Assembly: GCA_963921935.1 (NCBI GenBank)
Contig: OY998180.1
Location: 63,008,551-63,072,550, forward strand
Direction of reading: 5' to 3'
DNA length: 64,000 bases
DNA from: Galeruca laticollis
Lineage: Eukaryota; Arthropoda; Insecta; Coleoptera; Chrysomelidae
The translations under genes were made by a program, and so were the position numbers. The stretch's first letter is position 1. Each line of letters begins with the position of its first letter. The notes below the pieces were generated by a model. The model saw only the letters and a list, made by a program, of their open reading frames with translations. It was not told the DNA's origin and did not search any database. Positions 1-10,382 of this stretch are shown here, piece after piece.

Positions 1-404
1 TCACCTGAGCCCATATTACCTCTTTAGGGTTTTGCTCGCAATGGTGAAGAGGAAGTCGAAGTATTATAATATTCCGTTTTTATGCCATTTCATCAATAGC
101 ATGTCTTAGCAAAAGATGTTTATGTATATTTACAATTGCCAGTAGTTATTGTTTTAACATATCTTCCTCAAATGTAATTTCATCATCTAAAAGCCACTGA
201 ATGATTTCCGCTTTTTTCCAAGCGGTTGTAGGTAATTTCTCACATCTCCTTGATTGATAAGGAGTGTTGTCCAAAAACAATTACCGAGTTGGGAGGAATT
301 ATAGTTATCATTTGTGAAAAATAGTCCTCAAAAACATCCTCGTGATAGTCTCCAGTGTGAATTGACTGAAATGCTAACAAATCAAATTTCCAAAACCCAT
401 CTGT
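1..404 (-). pseudogene. Tc1/mariner-superfamily transposase, C-terminal part (DD82E-type spacing)
   Basis: Reading the minus strand gives a DDE transposase catalytic end. It has a segment like GFWKFDLLAFQSIHTGDYHE, then PPNSVIV, then a LDNTPYQS motif carrying the second catalytic Asp (codon at 269-271), and finally LRLPLHH..NPKEVIW with the catalytic Glu (codon at 20-22). There are 82 residues between that Asp and Glu, all in one frame. This is far longer than the 34 of classic Tc1 and matches the spacing described for the DD82E (Sailor) group. A one-base insertion just before LDN and two in-frame stops show it is dead. The window edge cuts off its C-terminus, and the 3' end of a LINE abuts its other side at about 409. 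Confidence 0.75.
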
Positions 405-408
405 ACTT

Positions 409-2470
409 CATCATCATCATCATTATCACACAGCTATATGTTCGTTCACTGCTGGACATAAGCCTTCCGTAAAGATTTCCATCTCCCTCTATCCTGTGCT
501 GCATTTAACCAGTTGGTTTGGATGCGCTTCAGATCATCTGACCAACGAGTGGCCGGTCTGCCTCTGCTGCGGAAAGCGTAGTCTCGCGGTTATTAGAGAT
601 CATTTGTAATTAATATCAGTTCATCGGCGAAGCGAAGGTGACTAAGTTTCCCACCATTAATGTTGATGCCAAGGTTCTCGATGTTTGTGCGTTTGAACAT
701 GTACTCTAAAAGGTTGGTAAATAATTTGGGGGAGATGACATCCCCCTGCCGCACACCTCTCTCTATTTGGAAGCTAGTAGTATGTTCATCAAGTCTAATG
801 ACAGCATTTGCGTTCTTGTATAATTGCTTAATGATGTCGATGTAGCGATGATCGACTCTGCAATCAGCGAGGACACTAAGCATATTATGGTGGTCTATTG
901 TGTCAAAAGCTTTTTCATAGTCTACAAAAATGAGAACTAACGGTTTATTATACTCCATGAGGATTTTAATTGTATGGAGATGTGCCACAGCCCTTACGAA
1001 ATCATGCCTGCTCAAAGGGTTGGTAAAAATCGAATTTTGCTGTCAGCTTTTTGGTTATTATCTTCATAAACAGCTTATATATCTGCGAGAGCAGGCTAAT
1101 TGGTCTTTAGTTTTCTATTTGGGCTATATCTCCTTCCTTGTGTAAAAGTATTATGATGGACTTATTCCATTGTATAGCTTACACAGTATTTTTAGAAGTA
1201 CTGATCCTCCTAGTTTTTCCGTGCTAATTTCGTCATCTCCTGGTGATTTACTGTTTTTCATGTCTTTTAAGCAGTTGTTTATTTCGTCTTGAGTGATTTC
1301 CGGGATGTCTTCTGATCCCTGGTCTTGTATTACGGGAATGCCTACTCCAATTTCTGTTGTTGTGGTTTTCTTATAGAGTTCCACGTAGAAGCTTCTCACG
1401 ATTAGCAGGATGTCTCGCTTATTTGTGGCGGTTTGTCCATTCTTGTTGCCAATTATCTTACTTAATTGTTTCTTATCCTCAGACAATTTTTTTCTAAACA
1501 CTTTCATTCCCCTGTTTTCCTGTATCACCCTAGATATTTTCTCTGTTTTGTGTTGCCTTACATCTCTTCGGATAGCCTTTGATATTTCTTTGCTGATTTC
1601 TCTTAGCTGAGTGGCATTGTTTTGATATTTGTCACTCTCGATAGAAAATTTGTTGGAACAGTCACGTCTTGCACTATGTTTTTCATGTTGGAAATTATCA
1701 AATTGATTTGTTTTTTTTCTAACTCTGTCTGGCCTAGCCCAAGTTCAGTTTGCCTGGGGGGGCTTTTTGAAAAAGCTGTTCATTGCATAAATGTTATTTT
1801 GTTGTAAGAAGTCAAGAAATACTTGTCCTCTATCATTTCTTGTCCCAAACCCATGACTTCCCAACGATGTTTCACTGTCGTCTTGTTGGTGGCCTAATTT
1901 GGCGTTAATATCTCCCATAATCAAAGTGTAATGGATAGGTGTCTGTCGCAAAGCTGTGTTGATGTCGTCGTAGAAGCTTTCAATATCATCGTCCTTTTGC
2001 GTCGAGGTGGGGGCATAGGTTTTTATAATTTTCAATGTATACCTACTGTTTAATCTAAGTGTAGGGTATGCTACTCTGGGACTTACGCTTTGGATCTGTA
2101 AGACATCGCGCACATGTGATTTGTGAATTAGGAAGCCCACTCCACCTTAATTTATATTGTCTGTACCCACATATTATAGTAGGTGACCTGATTGAAGAAT
2201 CAGTTCTTTCTCTTCTTTTCGTTTATGCTCACTGATTCCTAGTATGTCCCACCTTAAGAACTTAAGCTCTTCCTCCAATTCCTGCAGTTTATATGTTGTC
2301 GATAGGGTTCTAACATTGTAAGTGATAATTTGCAGCGTTCGATTCCCGTAGTAGCCCTATCCACCCCGGGAATTCTTAGCACCCTCCACCCGTGCTCTTG
2401 TCCTATCGTTACCTTGATTGGGGAGACACGGGTCGCTGGAGGCTGAGGGCCGTGTATCTTCTGTACTCAT
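409..2470 (-). mobile_element. RTE-like non-LTR retrotransposon, nearly full ORF, internally deleted
   Basis: The minus-strand element starts with a short N-terminal region and an endonuclease, continues into a reverse transcriptase, and ends in a (TGA)n-type tail seen on the plus strand as the TCA repeat at 409-424. Short trinucleotide tails and a single endonuclease-RT ORF are usual for the RTE clade. I found no target-site duplication by eye. The element abuts a transposase fragment at 1-404, so it probably inserted into that older copy. Confidence 0.8.
446..2470 (-). pseudogene. RTE-like endonuclease/reverse transcriptase ORF (broken)
   Basis: Translation begins at an ATG at 2468-2470. 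The AP-endonuclease-like domain follows: IITYNVRTLS, LRWDILGISE, then MGDINAKLG and GTRNDRGQVFLDFL at about 1750-1900. The linker to RT is at 1151-1528 (SPGDDEIS). RT motifs are RPISLLSQIYKL, then VDYEKAFDTIDH, then RQGDVISPKLF, then RFADELIL. The last corresponds to the catalytic [YF]xDD box, with the second Asp changed to Glu. From about 593 the frame jumps almost directly to the conserved C-terminus (GRPATRWSDDLKRI..AAQDRGRWK) and a stop at 446-448. The thumb and connection region, normally over 100 residues, is therefore deleted. Several frameshifts and stops (near 1015-1150 and 1530-1745) make it non-functional. Confidence 0.8.
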
Positions 2471-4263
2471 ATCGTATCATAGACGGGGTTTTTGGCCATT
2501 TGCACTTCCAATATGCGTAATTATCAGTCGTTTTCCTTTTCTACAAGGTGCTTATATTCCTACACAGAAACCATTCAAAAACACTTGACGGGAAGAGGAT
2601 ACATTTTTATCTTGCCATATTTTTCCGACGGTGGAACATTTGTTTAGACTTGTCTAGTCCAAATAGTAGATTTTTCTATTTTCAATGCGAATATCCCTTA
2701 TTGATCGCAATTAATTCCGTCTCCAACAGAAAATTTCATCTATTTCGACTAGAAACGACTTTCTGTTTACTTTTTCTCATCAAAAATTCATCTCTCGCAG
2801 AACTTTCTACAATTTATCGCTTCGAATTTTATAACTAGTTTCATTTTCTCTCAATGTACATAAAATGTTTTCTAAGGTCGTAATTTCAATATTAATGTAG
2901 AATGAATAGACTTTCCTTCTCATAACCTGTTTTTCTCCTTCGCCGATAGTTATCTTATGCCTTCCTGGGGATTGCTTTGGAGGATTTACGGTACCCCACT
3001 TATCCTCCGTATGAGTTTATAGATGTTTGACATTCCAATCCCTGTCATTTTTTAACACGCTTCCACTACAACATCGACGCGTATTTCAATTTTATTTTGT
3101 TTAAGCGAATTAAATCCATTTAAAATAATTAACTTTTCGTTGATGGATGAAGCACATTTAGATATACGTTTAACTGTAGTGATTTCTGCATGATTTTCCA
3201 TTTTTTAACGAAGAATGCGTTTTTTAAAATGATATAAGCTGCTTGATATATTGAACGATGTTTCACGTCATCAATACAGGCATTGACTGTTAACTATCAT
3301 CTTATCAGGTAAAGTGCTTGTCAAGATAATTTGTTGACTATAGTAAATGTTTATGTCCATTGCAGGTCGGATTTTAACTATTTTCTAGGTATAAATAGAT
3401 CTAAAAAATTAATAAACAACTGCTCGCTAATGGCGGAACCCAAATAAGCTATTATTGACCCAGAATAATTTTTCGTGAAAAGATCTTGACATGCTTTCAG
3501 GATGTTGTAGAAATATAAAATTCAAAATTATGAAGATTTTTAGAATGAAAACCCGGTACGGCCTTGGAATGGTCATTTTACAAGGGTTTATTGCTCTCAG
3601 CATTTTTCAAATATAGTATAAATAGTTATTATTACAAAGTTTCCCCACCCACATATATATTCAAATTTCTCATTAGTTCTGAATCATAATATGGTAGTTA
3701 TTCTACAGATTTTGCGACTTCGTTGGAGGAGACCAACTATTCTAGTAATGTCATACAATTTAATTTTACATTGGAAATTTAATCGAAATCTTCAAAATTC
3801 TTCTTTCTCCTTATGAAATTGCTCACCAGAGTCAGATTTACACAAATGAAGTTATTAACTATCTGCTACAGTAAGAAGATGAAAAAACCGACAGTATTGC
3901 AACCAATGGATATAAATATTAAATTATAAAATTAAGGTATGTTGATGAAACCTGTTAAAAGTTTTTAAATAATTTTTGTAGTGTATAAGGTAAAATAAAT
4001 ATAGGAAGCTTCGTAGGAAGCTCTTACCGAGGATGTCCAAGGACACTTTATTGCCAAAATATTAAAATCCCTTTTTATATTGTGTGTAGGAGATGTTATA
4101 TTTGTCAAAAAATATATTCTTGTGTACACTGGAGAGAACATCCGTTGATGTAAAAATACATCGAGAGAATTTTTATTGTTTTGTTTCTATTCGTGAAAAA
4201 ATATTATTCAAATAACTTCTTGATAAGCGTTTTATTCACAATTTTCAACAATATTTTGATTAT
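2471..4263. other. AT-rich non-coding stretch
   Basis: I see no gene, long repeat or inverted repeat here. The only longer reading frame, plus strand at 2548-2838, has no recognisable motif and runs through low-information AT-rich sequence. Confidence 0.4.
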
Positions 4264-5260
4264 TACTTTTCCCCCCAACCTATATAACATGCGAGAAAAA
4301 TATTGGTTTACCCCAAAAAAAGTTGGAATTTTGAAAAAAATTTTTCAGTTATTTTCACGTTTTCCATCAACAACAACACGAACAACCGTTTTTAGAAAAA
4401 AATCCTGTGTGTATGTCGTCGTCGGCCACTTTTCCTTACATGTCTTGTTAGCACGATACAGCCTCCAGAGTGCAATAACTCACCAATTTTATGATGGTAT
4501 ATTGTTAAGGACATGTCACAGATGAACCCTATTGATTTTCAGCTCATCAGAGCCGGTACAACGCGTGCTATGTTACTTGAAGTACGACATTTCGTCATTT
4601 TTTGAGAAATTTCAGTTTGTTAGCACGATACAGCCTCTGGAGGTCAACAAGTCACCAATTTCATGAATGAATATTATTCATGACATCACACAGATAAACC
4701 CTATTGTTATTCAGCTCACCAGAGCCAGTACAACAGGTGCTATAGTACTTCAAGTACGATATTTTGGTCAATTTTGGGAAAATTTCAGTTTGTGAGCACG
4801 ATACAGCCTCCGGGGTATATACCAGTGACCAATTTTATTATTGGATATTATTCAGAGTGTCTAAAAGATGAACCCTATTAACATTCAGCCCACTAACGCC
4901 TGTACCACGGGTGCTATAGTACTTGAAGTACCAAATTTTTGTAATTTTTGGAGAATTTTCAGTGTGTTAGCACGATACAGCCTCCAGAATCTACCAAAGT
5001 GACCAATTTTATGATTGAATATTGTTCAAGGTGTCTCATAGATGTACCCTATTGATTTTAGTTGACTAGAGCCAGTACTGCGGGTCCTATAAATCCAGAT
5101 ATACTAAATTTTCGGTTCTTTTTGAGGAAATTTCGGTTTGTTTGCACGATACATCCCCCGAAGTGTATACAAGTGACCATTTTGATGATAGAATATTGTT
5201 CAAGGCCACAGATGCGGAAAAGTTAGTTTTAATCTTTAAAACCGTTTATTTTTTATTATT
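4264..5260 (+). repeat. Copy 1 of a repeat family with ~172-bp internal tandem units
   Basis: It opens with ATTACTTTTCCCCCCAACC and a leader containing a GTCGTCG stretch near 4415. It then carries five monomers, each beginning with a variant of GTTAGCACGATACAGCCTCC (near 4447, 4618, 4790, 4965 and 5140; spacing 171-175 bp). It closes with GCGGAAAAGTTAGTTTTAAT at about 5213. The ACTTTTCC start and GGAAAAGT end are inverted copies, so this looks like a non-autonomous DNA transposon with very short TIRs. Related copies lie at 35665-36345, 43318-44335 and 46698-48040. Confidence 0.7.
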
Positions 5261-5749
5261 AATGGGGATATATGGATATAAATCATATAAAGTGTTACAT
5301 TTACGCATTTGGAAATTCTCAAAATGAGCCGGAGTAACATAAAATACCAATATAACGTTTCTCATCATGGACTAATAGATGCATTTTGATAAATAAATTT
5401 GAACCTCAATTAATTCGTTAAAACATACCAGTAATAATTTTGGTTGTTCTTTCGTCCAGTTGGACTAGATTCCGTACTTTTAAGTTACTGCACAATATTG
5501 CCTCCATAACTTTGCTGCAAATAATTTGAAATACCCTCAGACGTCATCTTATACAGGCAATTCATCGCTACAAAACTATTCTAATACGACTAATAGTCAC
5601 TTGATATTGTCATTCCAATACCATATTAGTCATTTATTATATTTTACGAAAAACATTTTAATGCAACTGCAAAGTTTTGTTATAATGCCTCGCTGACTTT
5701 AGGACTCAAAATAACAAACATATGACTCCGTATACTGATTAGAAATTAT
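5261..5749. other. AT-rich spacer before Gypsy element
   Basis: No gene is seen. A short direct repeat (TATGACTCCGTATACTGATTAG, at about 5721 and 5755) straddles the broken start of the Gypsy 5' LTR. It may be a scar of the event that truncated the LTR. Confidence 0.35.
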
Positions 5750-5927
5750 AGTGTATGACTCCGTATACTGATTAGTAATAAAGAACCGGTGATTGATTAC
5801 ATAAACGAGAACGACCATCGATGACTGTAGAGTCAGTGGATTCGGGACATTTGTGGAGTCGAGATCGGACTAAATAAGCAGAGTGTGTTATTTATATCCC
5901 CCAAACAAATAAGTGGCAAACGTTTCA
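5750..5927 (+). repeat. 5' LTR remnant of Gypsy element
   Basis: The segment from about TAGTAATAAAGAACCGGTGA to AAACGTTTCA matches the last ~170 bp of the 3' LTR at about 10212-10380 with a few substitutions. Upstream of about 5750 the sequence no longer matches the 3' LTR, so roughly the first 320 bp of this LTR are missing. Confidence 0.8.
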
Positions 5928-5945
5928 TTGGCGACGAGGATAAAA
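5928..5945 (+). other. Putative primer-binding site
   Basis: TTGGCGACGAGGATAAAACT follows the LTR end directly. A TGGCGACGAGGAT-type sequence at this spot is common in arthropod Gypsy elements. I did not assign the priming tRNA. Confidence 0.5.
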
Positions 5946-6247
5946 CTATACCAAGTGAGTACAAACTGTAAAATACATCAATATTGAAAGGCAAAGGTAT
6001 TAAACACCGGATAAAACTGTATGAAACCGTAAGGCATAGGTGTCAAACACCAGATTAACTACATAATTGTAGAAAGCCATAAGGCATAGGTGTTAAACAC
6101 CGGATAAACTATAAAATTGTATGAATCCGTAAGGCATAGGTGTCAAACAACGGATGAATCATATAATTGTAGGATATGAGAAAAAAAAGATATTTATTGT
6201 GAAAGCTACTGAACAACCGAATGAAATAAAGATGTATTTCAGGAACG

Positions 6248-6970
6248 ATGTCGAGCATTCCATCCCTTGAAACATTTGATTGCGACGAATATGTCAGTTC
6301 TGTTGGACTCCGATGGCGAAAGTGGAAAAGAGTCCTAGAAATATACTTGGAAGTTGCCTCCATAAGTGAACCTAAGAAACAAAGAGTAAACCTGTTACAT
6401 CTCGGAGGACTAGGAATCCAAGATATTTTTTACAACTTGCCTGGTGCAACTGTTACAGATACCAATGGCGAAGATGATGACGTCTTCAATATAGCCATTA
6501 TAAAACTAGACGAATATTTCTCCCCTAAGCAAAGCCGAATTAATGAGCGACACCAATTCCGGCTTTTGAAGCAAGTAGTAGGAGAGAAATTTGAGAAATT
6601 TTTAGTTAGACTGGGACACCCAGCCAAGAAGTGCCAGTTCATGAATTTGGAAGAACAACTAATTGATCAAATTACTGAGAAGTGCCACTCCGTTGACCTC
6701 AAAAAGAAAATACTGGCTACATGAGATTCAATAACTTTGGAGAAAATTATCGCCGAATCAAACTCATCAGAAACAGTTGATGGCAGATATCTGAGTTCAT
6801 GGAGAAGCCAGGGTGCAGCTCGGTTACTACCGTCAACGCCCTTCGTCAAAAGAAGACGTATGAGATGTGGATCTGAGATGGAAAGAGGAACGATTGCCCA
6901 GCAGTCAATGCCATCTGCCGGAAATGTAACTTCAGGGGTCATTAGAAGAATTGTCGTTCTAAAAGAATAA
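6248..6970 (+). pseudogene. Gypsy Gag remnant
   Basis: The first 158 codons run from an ATG at 6248 (MSSIPSLETFD) through a capsid-like helical region (WRKWKRVLEIYLE; FSPKQSRINERHQFRLLKQ) to a TGA at 6722-6724. The same frame continues past the stop with DSITLEKIIAESN, as expected for retroviral-type gag of insect Gypsy elements. A second, shifted frame extends to about 6970 and contains a degenerate region where a CCHC knuckle would be expected; I cannot see a clean knuckle. It is assigned to Gag by position (directly before protease) and by general likeness to arthropod Gypsy Gag. Confidence 0.65.
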
Positions 6971-7032
6971 ATAAGAATCAGAGAGGACCGCCACTAAAGA
7001 AATTCAAGCCAAGGAAACCACAAAATGAAGAA

Positions 7033-7230
7033 TTGGACTACGTAGGAACCCAAGGAGAAGTAGAATACGCATTTCATATCGACGATGATGATGTGGTGGA
7101 TTGTAAGGTAGGGGGTATTATAATTGGGATGTTGATAGATTCTGGATGTAAATACAATATCATAAATGACTACACTCGGAGACTCCTGAAGAAACCCAGA
7201 ATAGTAGTTCAAAATTAAATTAAATCCTAA
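7033..7230 (+). pseudogene. Gypsy aspartic protease remnant
   Basis: The frame contains VGGIIIGMLIDSGCKYNII. LIDSG matches the catalytic D-[ST]-G box of retroviral-type aspartic proteases, which process Gag-Pol. It lies between gag and RT as expected and is out of frame with both. A stop follows at about 7216; the C-terminal half is not readable in one frame. Confidence 0.6.
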
Positions 7231-7483
7231 CAAAGTCTTCCTCGGCTAGGGTTCGAGACTACCACTAGAAGTTTTGGGTTCATTCGAGGCTGCAATCGAA
7301 ATTGGATCTAAAAAAGAAGTTGCTACTTTCTATGTCATAGAGAATGGGAAAAGGAATTTGTTAGATGAACAAACAGTAATATCTTTAGGAGTTCTCAAGA
7401 TAGGACTGAATATCAATAAGTTGAATACAGAGCCTTTCCCAAAATTCTAAGATGTAATTGTTCGCATTCAAATCGATGAGACA

Positions 7484-8809
7484 GTGAATCCTGTGAGCCA
7501 ACCCTATAGGAGGGTACCAATGCCGGTAGAACAAAAAATTAACCCTAAACTTGGGGAACTCATGCAAGCTGGCATTATAGAAGAGGTAAAAGGCCCAACT
7601 GAATGGGTATCACCTATGGTCCCTGTTCGTAAAGAGAACGGGGACGAAAGAATATGCATCGACATACGAAAAGCTAATACCGCCATCTTAAGGGAAAATT
7701 ACCCATCACCCATTATAGAGGGTCTTCTACCAAATTTTCGGAAACCTAAATATTTTTCAAGTCTTGATATCAAGAACGCATTTCATCAAATTGAAATTTC
7801 TCCAAGATCACGATACATAACCACATTTATTAGTAGTAAAGGTCTATTCAGATATAAGAGATTCATGTTTGGAATAACATCTGCCCCAGAAATTTTTCAA
7901 AAAATTTTGAAAAAAATGTTATTACCTTGTCAAGGTACAGTCAATTTCATTGATGACATCCTAATCTATGGAACCAGTGAAGAAGAATATGACTGTAGGG
8001 TTCAAAATACACTAAATATTTTTCGTGAGAATCATGTACTTCTGAATAGGAGCAAATGCATTTTCAAAATAACTGAAGTTCGATTTCTTGGACACAGGTT
8101 GTCCCCGAAAGGAATCAAACCATGAGAAGATTACGTAGTCGTAATAAAATCTTTTAGAACTCCAAAAACAATCGAAGAAGTACATAGTTTTTTGGGTTTA
8201 GTCTACTTCGTAGGCAAATGGATACCAAATCTGCAGACTCTAACAGACCCATTGAGAAAATTATTACGGATGAAATAAGGTAAGCACGCAAGTGTTATAA
8301 AATACTGGGGGTCAGATCAAAACAATGCCTTCAAAAAACTCAAAGAAACACTCTCACATATCAATAACTTGGGTTACTATGACCCTAAAGATAGAGCCCA
8401 AGTTGTAGCAGACGCAAGTCCAGTGGGTCTTGGAGGAGTACTTATAAAGTTTGATAACAAAGGTTCCAGAATCATTGCGTACGGCAACAAACGCCTCACA
8501 GATTGCGAAAAAAGATATTGCCAGATTGAAAAAGAAGCTCTCGCTTTGGTATGGGCGGTGGAGCATTTTGGTATATATGTGTACGGAAAAAATTAGTTTG
8601 AGTTGGTTACAGATCACATACAGTTTGAGGTTATTTTCGCACCTAGATCACGCCCGTCTCCAAGAATCGAACGATGGGTTTTACGATTACAATACTTCAA
8701 GTTTGAAATCATTTATAAGCTGGGCGAAACAAACATTGCCGATCCTTTATCCCGGTTATGCCAAACTAATTCTAACACATCTTTCGAGGCATACGACCAG
8801 GTTAACTAA
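7484..8809 (+). pseudogene. Gypsy reverse transcriptase and RNase H
   Basis: One frame carries the whole RT-RNase H region, with internal stops at 8123-8125, about 8276 and 8594-8596. RT motifs in order are EWVSPMVPVRK, DIRKANTAI, FSSLDIKNAFHQIE, YKRFMFGITSAPEIFQ and the active site FIDDILIYG (Y/F-x-D-D, both Asp present). These are followed by FLGHRLSPKGIKP and the connection segment EEVHSFLGLVYF. RNase H motifs are VVADASPVGLGG (catalytic Asp), IEKEALALVWAVEHF (catalytic Glu) and LVTDHI (Asp), closing with the GETNIADPLSRL signature. The three stops are the main lesions; otherwise the domain is well preserved. Confidence 0.9.
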
Positions 8810-8879
8810 ATTGTTGATTTGGCCCGCCCCGTAGCAGTAATGATACAGGAGATACAAGAATCATCACAAACTAATAAAG

Positions 8880-9761
8880 AGATATTGGAACTCAAAGAGG
8901 GCATCCTGAGCAACACCTGGTCCGAATCTGTCAAGCGTTACCAAATTTTCCAGGAAGAATTTTGTCTATGTGGGGTACAAGAATCGTGATTCCAAAAAAC
9001 GTGAGACAGCGTGTACTAAATGCAGCACATGAAGGCCATCTAAGAATAGTAGCTATGAAAAGTAGGCTCAGAACGAGAGTGTGGTGGTCAAAAATAGATG
9101 AACAAGCTGAAAAGATTGTGAAATCATGTAAGGGCTGTACGTTAGTTTCAACACCCACTGTCCCATACCAAATGAAAAGGAGGCAACTACCAACAGAAAC
9201 TTGGATAGACGTAGCCATTGACTTCATGGGTCCTTTGCCCACAGGTGAACATTTGTTCGTTATCGTCGACTATTTTAGTTGCTATATAGAAATAAAAATA
9301 ATGAAAAACATCATTTCTTTGAGCACAATCAACACCTTGAAGGACATATTTTCAAGATTGGGATTTACCATGACCATCACATGCGGCAATGGTAAACAAT
9401 TTATAAGTGAGGAGATAAAAACGTACTTTGAAGAAAACGGCATAAAAATATTTAACTCCATACCATTCTAGCCCCAGATGAATGGAGAGGTCGAGCGACA
9501 GAATCGGGATATTTTAAAGAGGCTTAAAATCAGTCAAGCACTCAAGAAAAATTGGCAACAAGAACTGGTAGATATTATCAAATGATGTACAATAGCACTC
9601 CTCACTCAACAACTGGAAAAACACCAAGTGAGTTATTCTTTCGACGTCAATTCAGAGATAATATCCCCAGTTCCGGTGACACCGAAAATAGCATATTTGA
9701 AGAGCATGCCAAAGAGAAAGACCAAACACAAAAACCAATAGGGAAAGAATATGGCGATTGA
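8880..9761 (+). pseudogene. Gypsy integrase (catalytic Asp replaced)
   Basis: The HHCC zinc-binding domain is visible: AAHEGH, then CKGC. The catalytic core follows: WIDVAIDFMGPLP contains the first Asp. The segment that normally reads T-D-N-G-x-Q-F is here CGNGKQFISEE, so the second catalytic Asp is Gly. NGEVERQN supplies the Glu. There is a stop after IPF at 9469-9471 and a frame change near 9540. The tail YNSTPHSTTGKTPSELFF is typical of Gypsy integrases. It is frame-shifted relative to RT. The Asp-to-Gly change alone should abolish strand transfer. Confidence 0.85.
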
Positions 9762-9873
9762 AAAAAAAGAGCTGCAGAAACAGATTTAGAATTGGGCGAT
9801 GAAGTCTACAAAAAAAATGGTTAGAAAAAATAAAACACCAGAATTCGATGCAAGCACACACACAGAGGTGGAT

Positions 9874-9886
9874 AAAATAGGGGGGA
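9874..9886 (+). other. Putative polypurine tract
   Basis: AAAATAGGGGGGA sits immediately before the TGTTGTTATT start of the 3' LTR, the usual place of the plus-strand primer. Confidence 0.6.
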
Positions 9887-10380
9887 TGTTGTTATTCGAC
9901 ATGATGACTCTGGGCAGGAATATAGAATGAATATCGTATATCTGAAAACAATTGAGGGGAAATGGAGTGTATGTGATGATTCGAATCGTTGAAATATATA
10001 TGTCGTTGTCATTATTGTTAATAAGAGTACATACATACCTATATATTATTACTATTATCGTTGTTATTATTGGTATTATTGTTATTATAATCATTATTGT
10101 TATTATTACTCGTTGATATATAATCTTTGGGTTTATGTCATATGATAAGCTTATATCAGGGTTGTAGGAAATGTATGAGTATACCAGTAATATTAGAAAA
10201 AGGAAGAGATGTAGTGTTTACTAATTAGTAATAAAGAACCGGTGATTGATAACATAAACGAGAACGACCATCGATGACTGCAGAGTCAGTCGATTCGGGA
10301 CGTTTGTGTAGTCGAGATCGGACTAAATAAGCAGAGTGTGTTATTTATATTCCCCAACCAAATCAGTGGCAAACGTTACA
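9887..10380 (+). repeat. 3' LTR of Gypsy element
   Basis: It begins TGTTGTTATTCGACATGATG right after the polypurine tract and ends ..GTTACA, giving TG..CA borders and about 494 bp. It contains a low-complexity ATT/GTT-rich stretch at 10030-10110. Its last 170 bp match the 5' LTR remnant. The next base begins the TA target of a mariner-like element. Confidence 0.8.
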
Positions 10381-10382
10381 TA

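Larger units (their letters stand above)
5750..10380 (+). mobile_element. Ty3/Gypsy LTR retrotransposon, degenerate
   Basis: A plus-strand element with gag, aspartic protease, reverse transcriptase, RNase H and integrase in the Ty3/Gypsy order. It is bracketed by a truncated 5' LTR (about 5750-5927) and a longer 3' LTR (9887-10380). Each coding domain carries stops or frameshifts, so the copy is dead. Confidence 0.9.

Noticed and set aside
2548..2838. 96-codon plus-strand frame rich in Phe and Leu
   Set aside because: AT-rich, no motif, no splice or start context worth noting.
9786..10094. Minus-strand Ile/Thr-rich frame of 102 codons
   Set aside because: It runs through the ATT/GTT-rich part of the Gypsy 3' LTR and has no motif.
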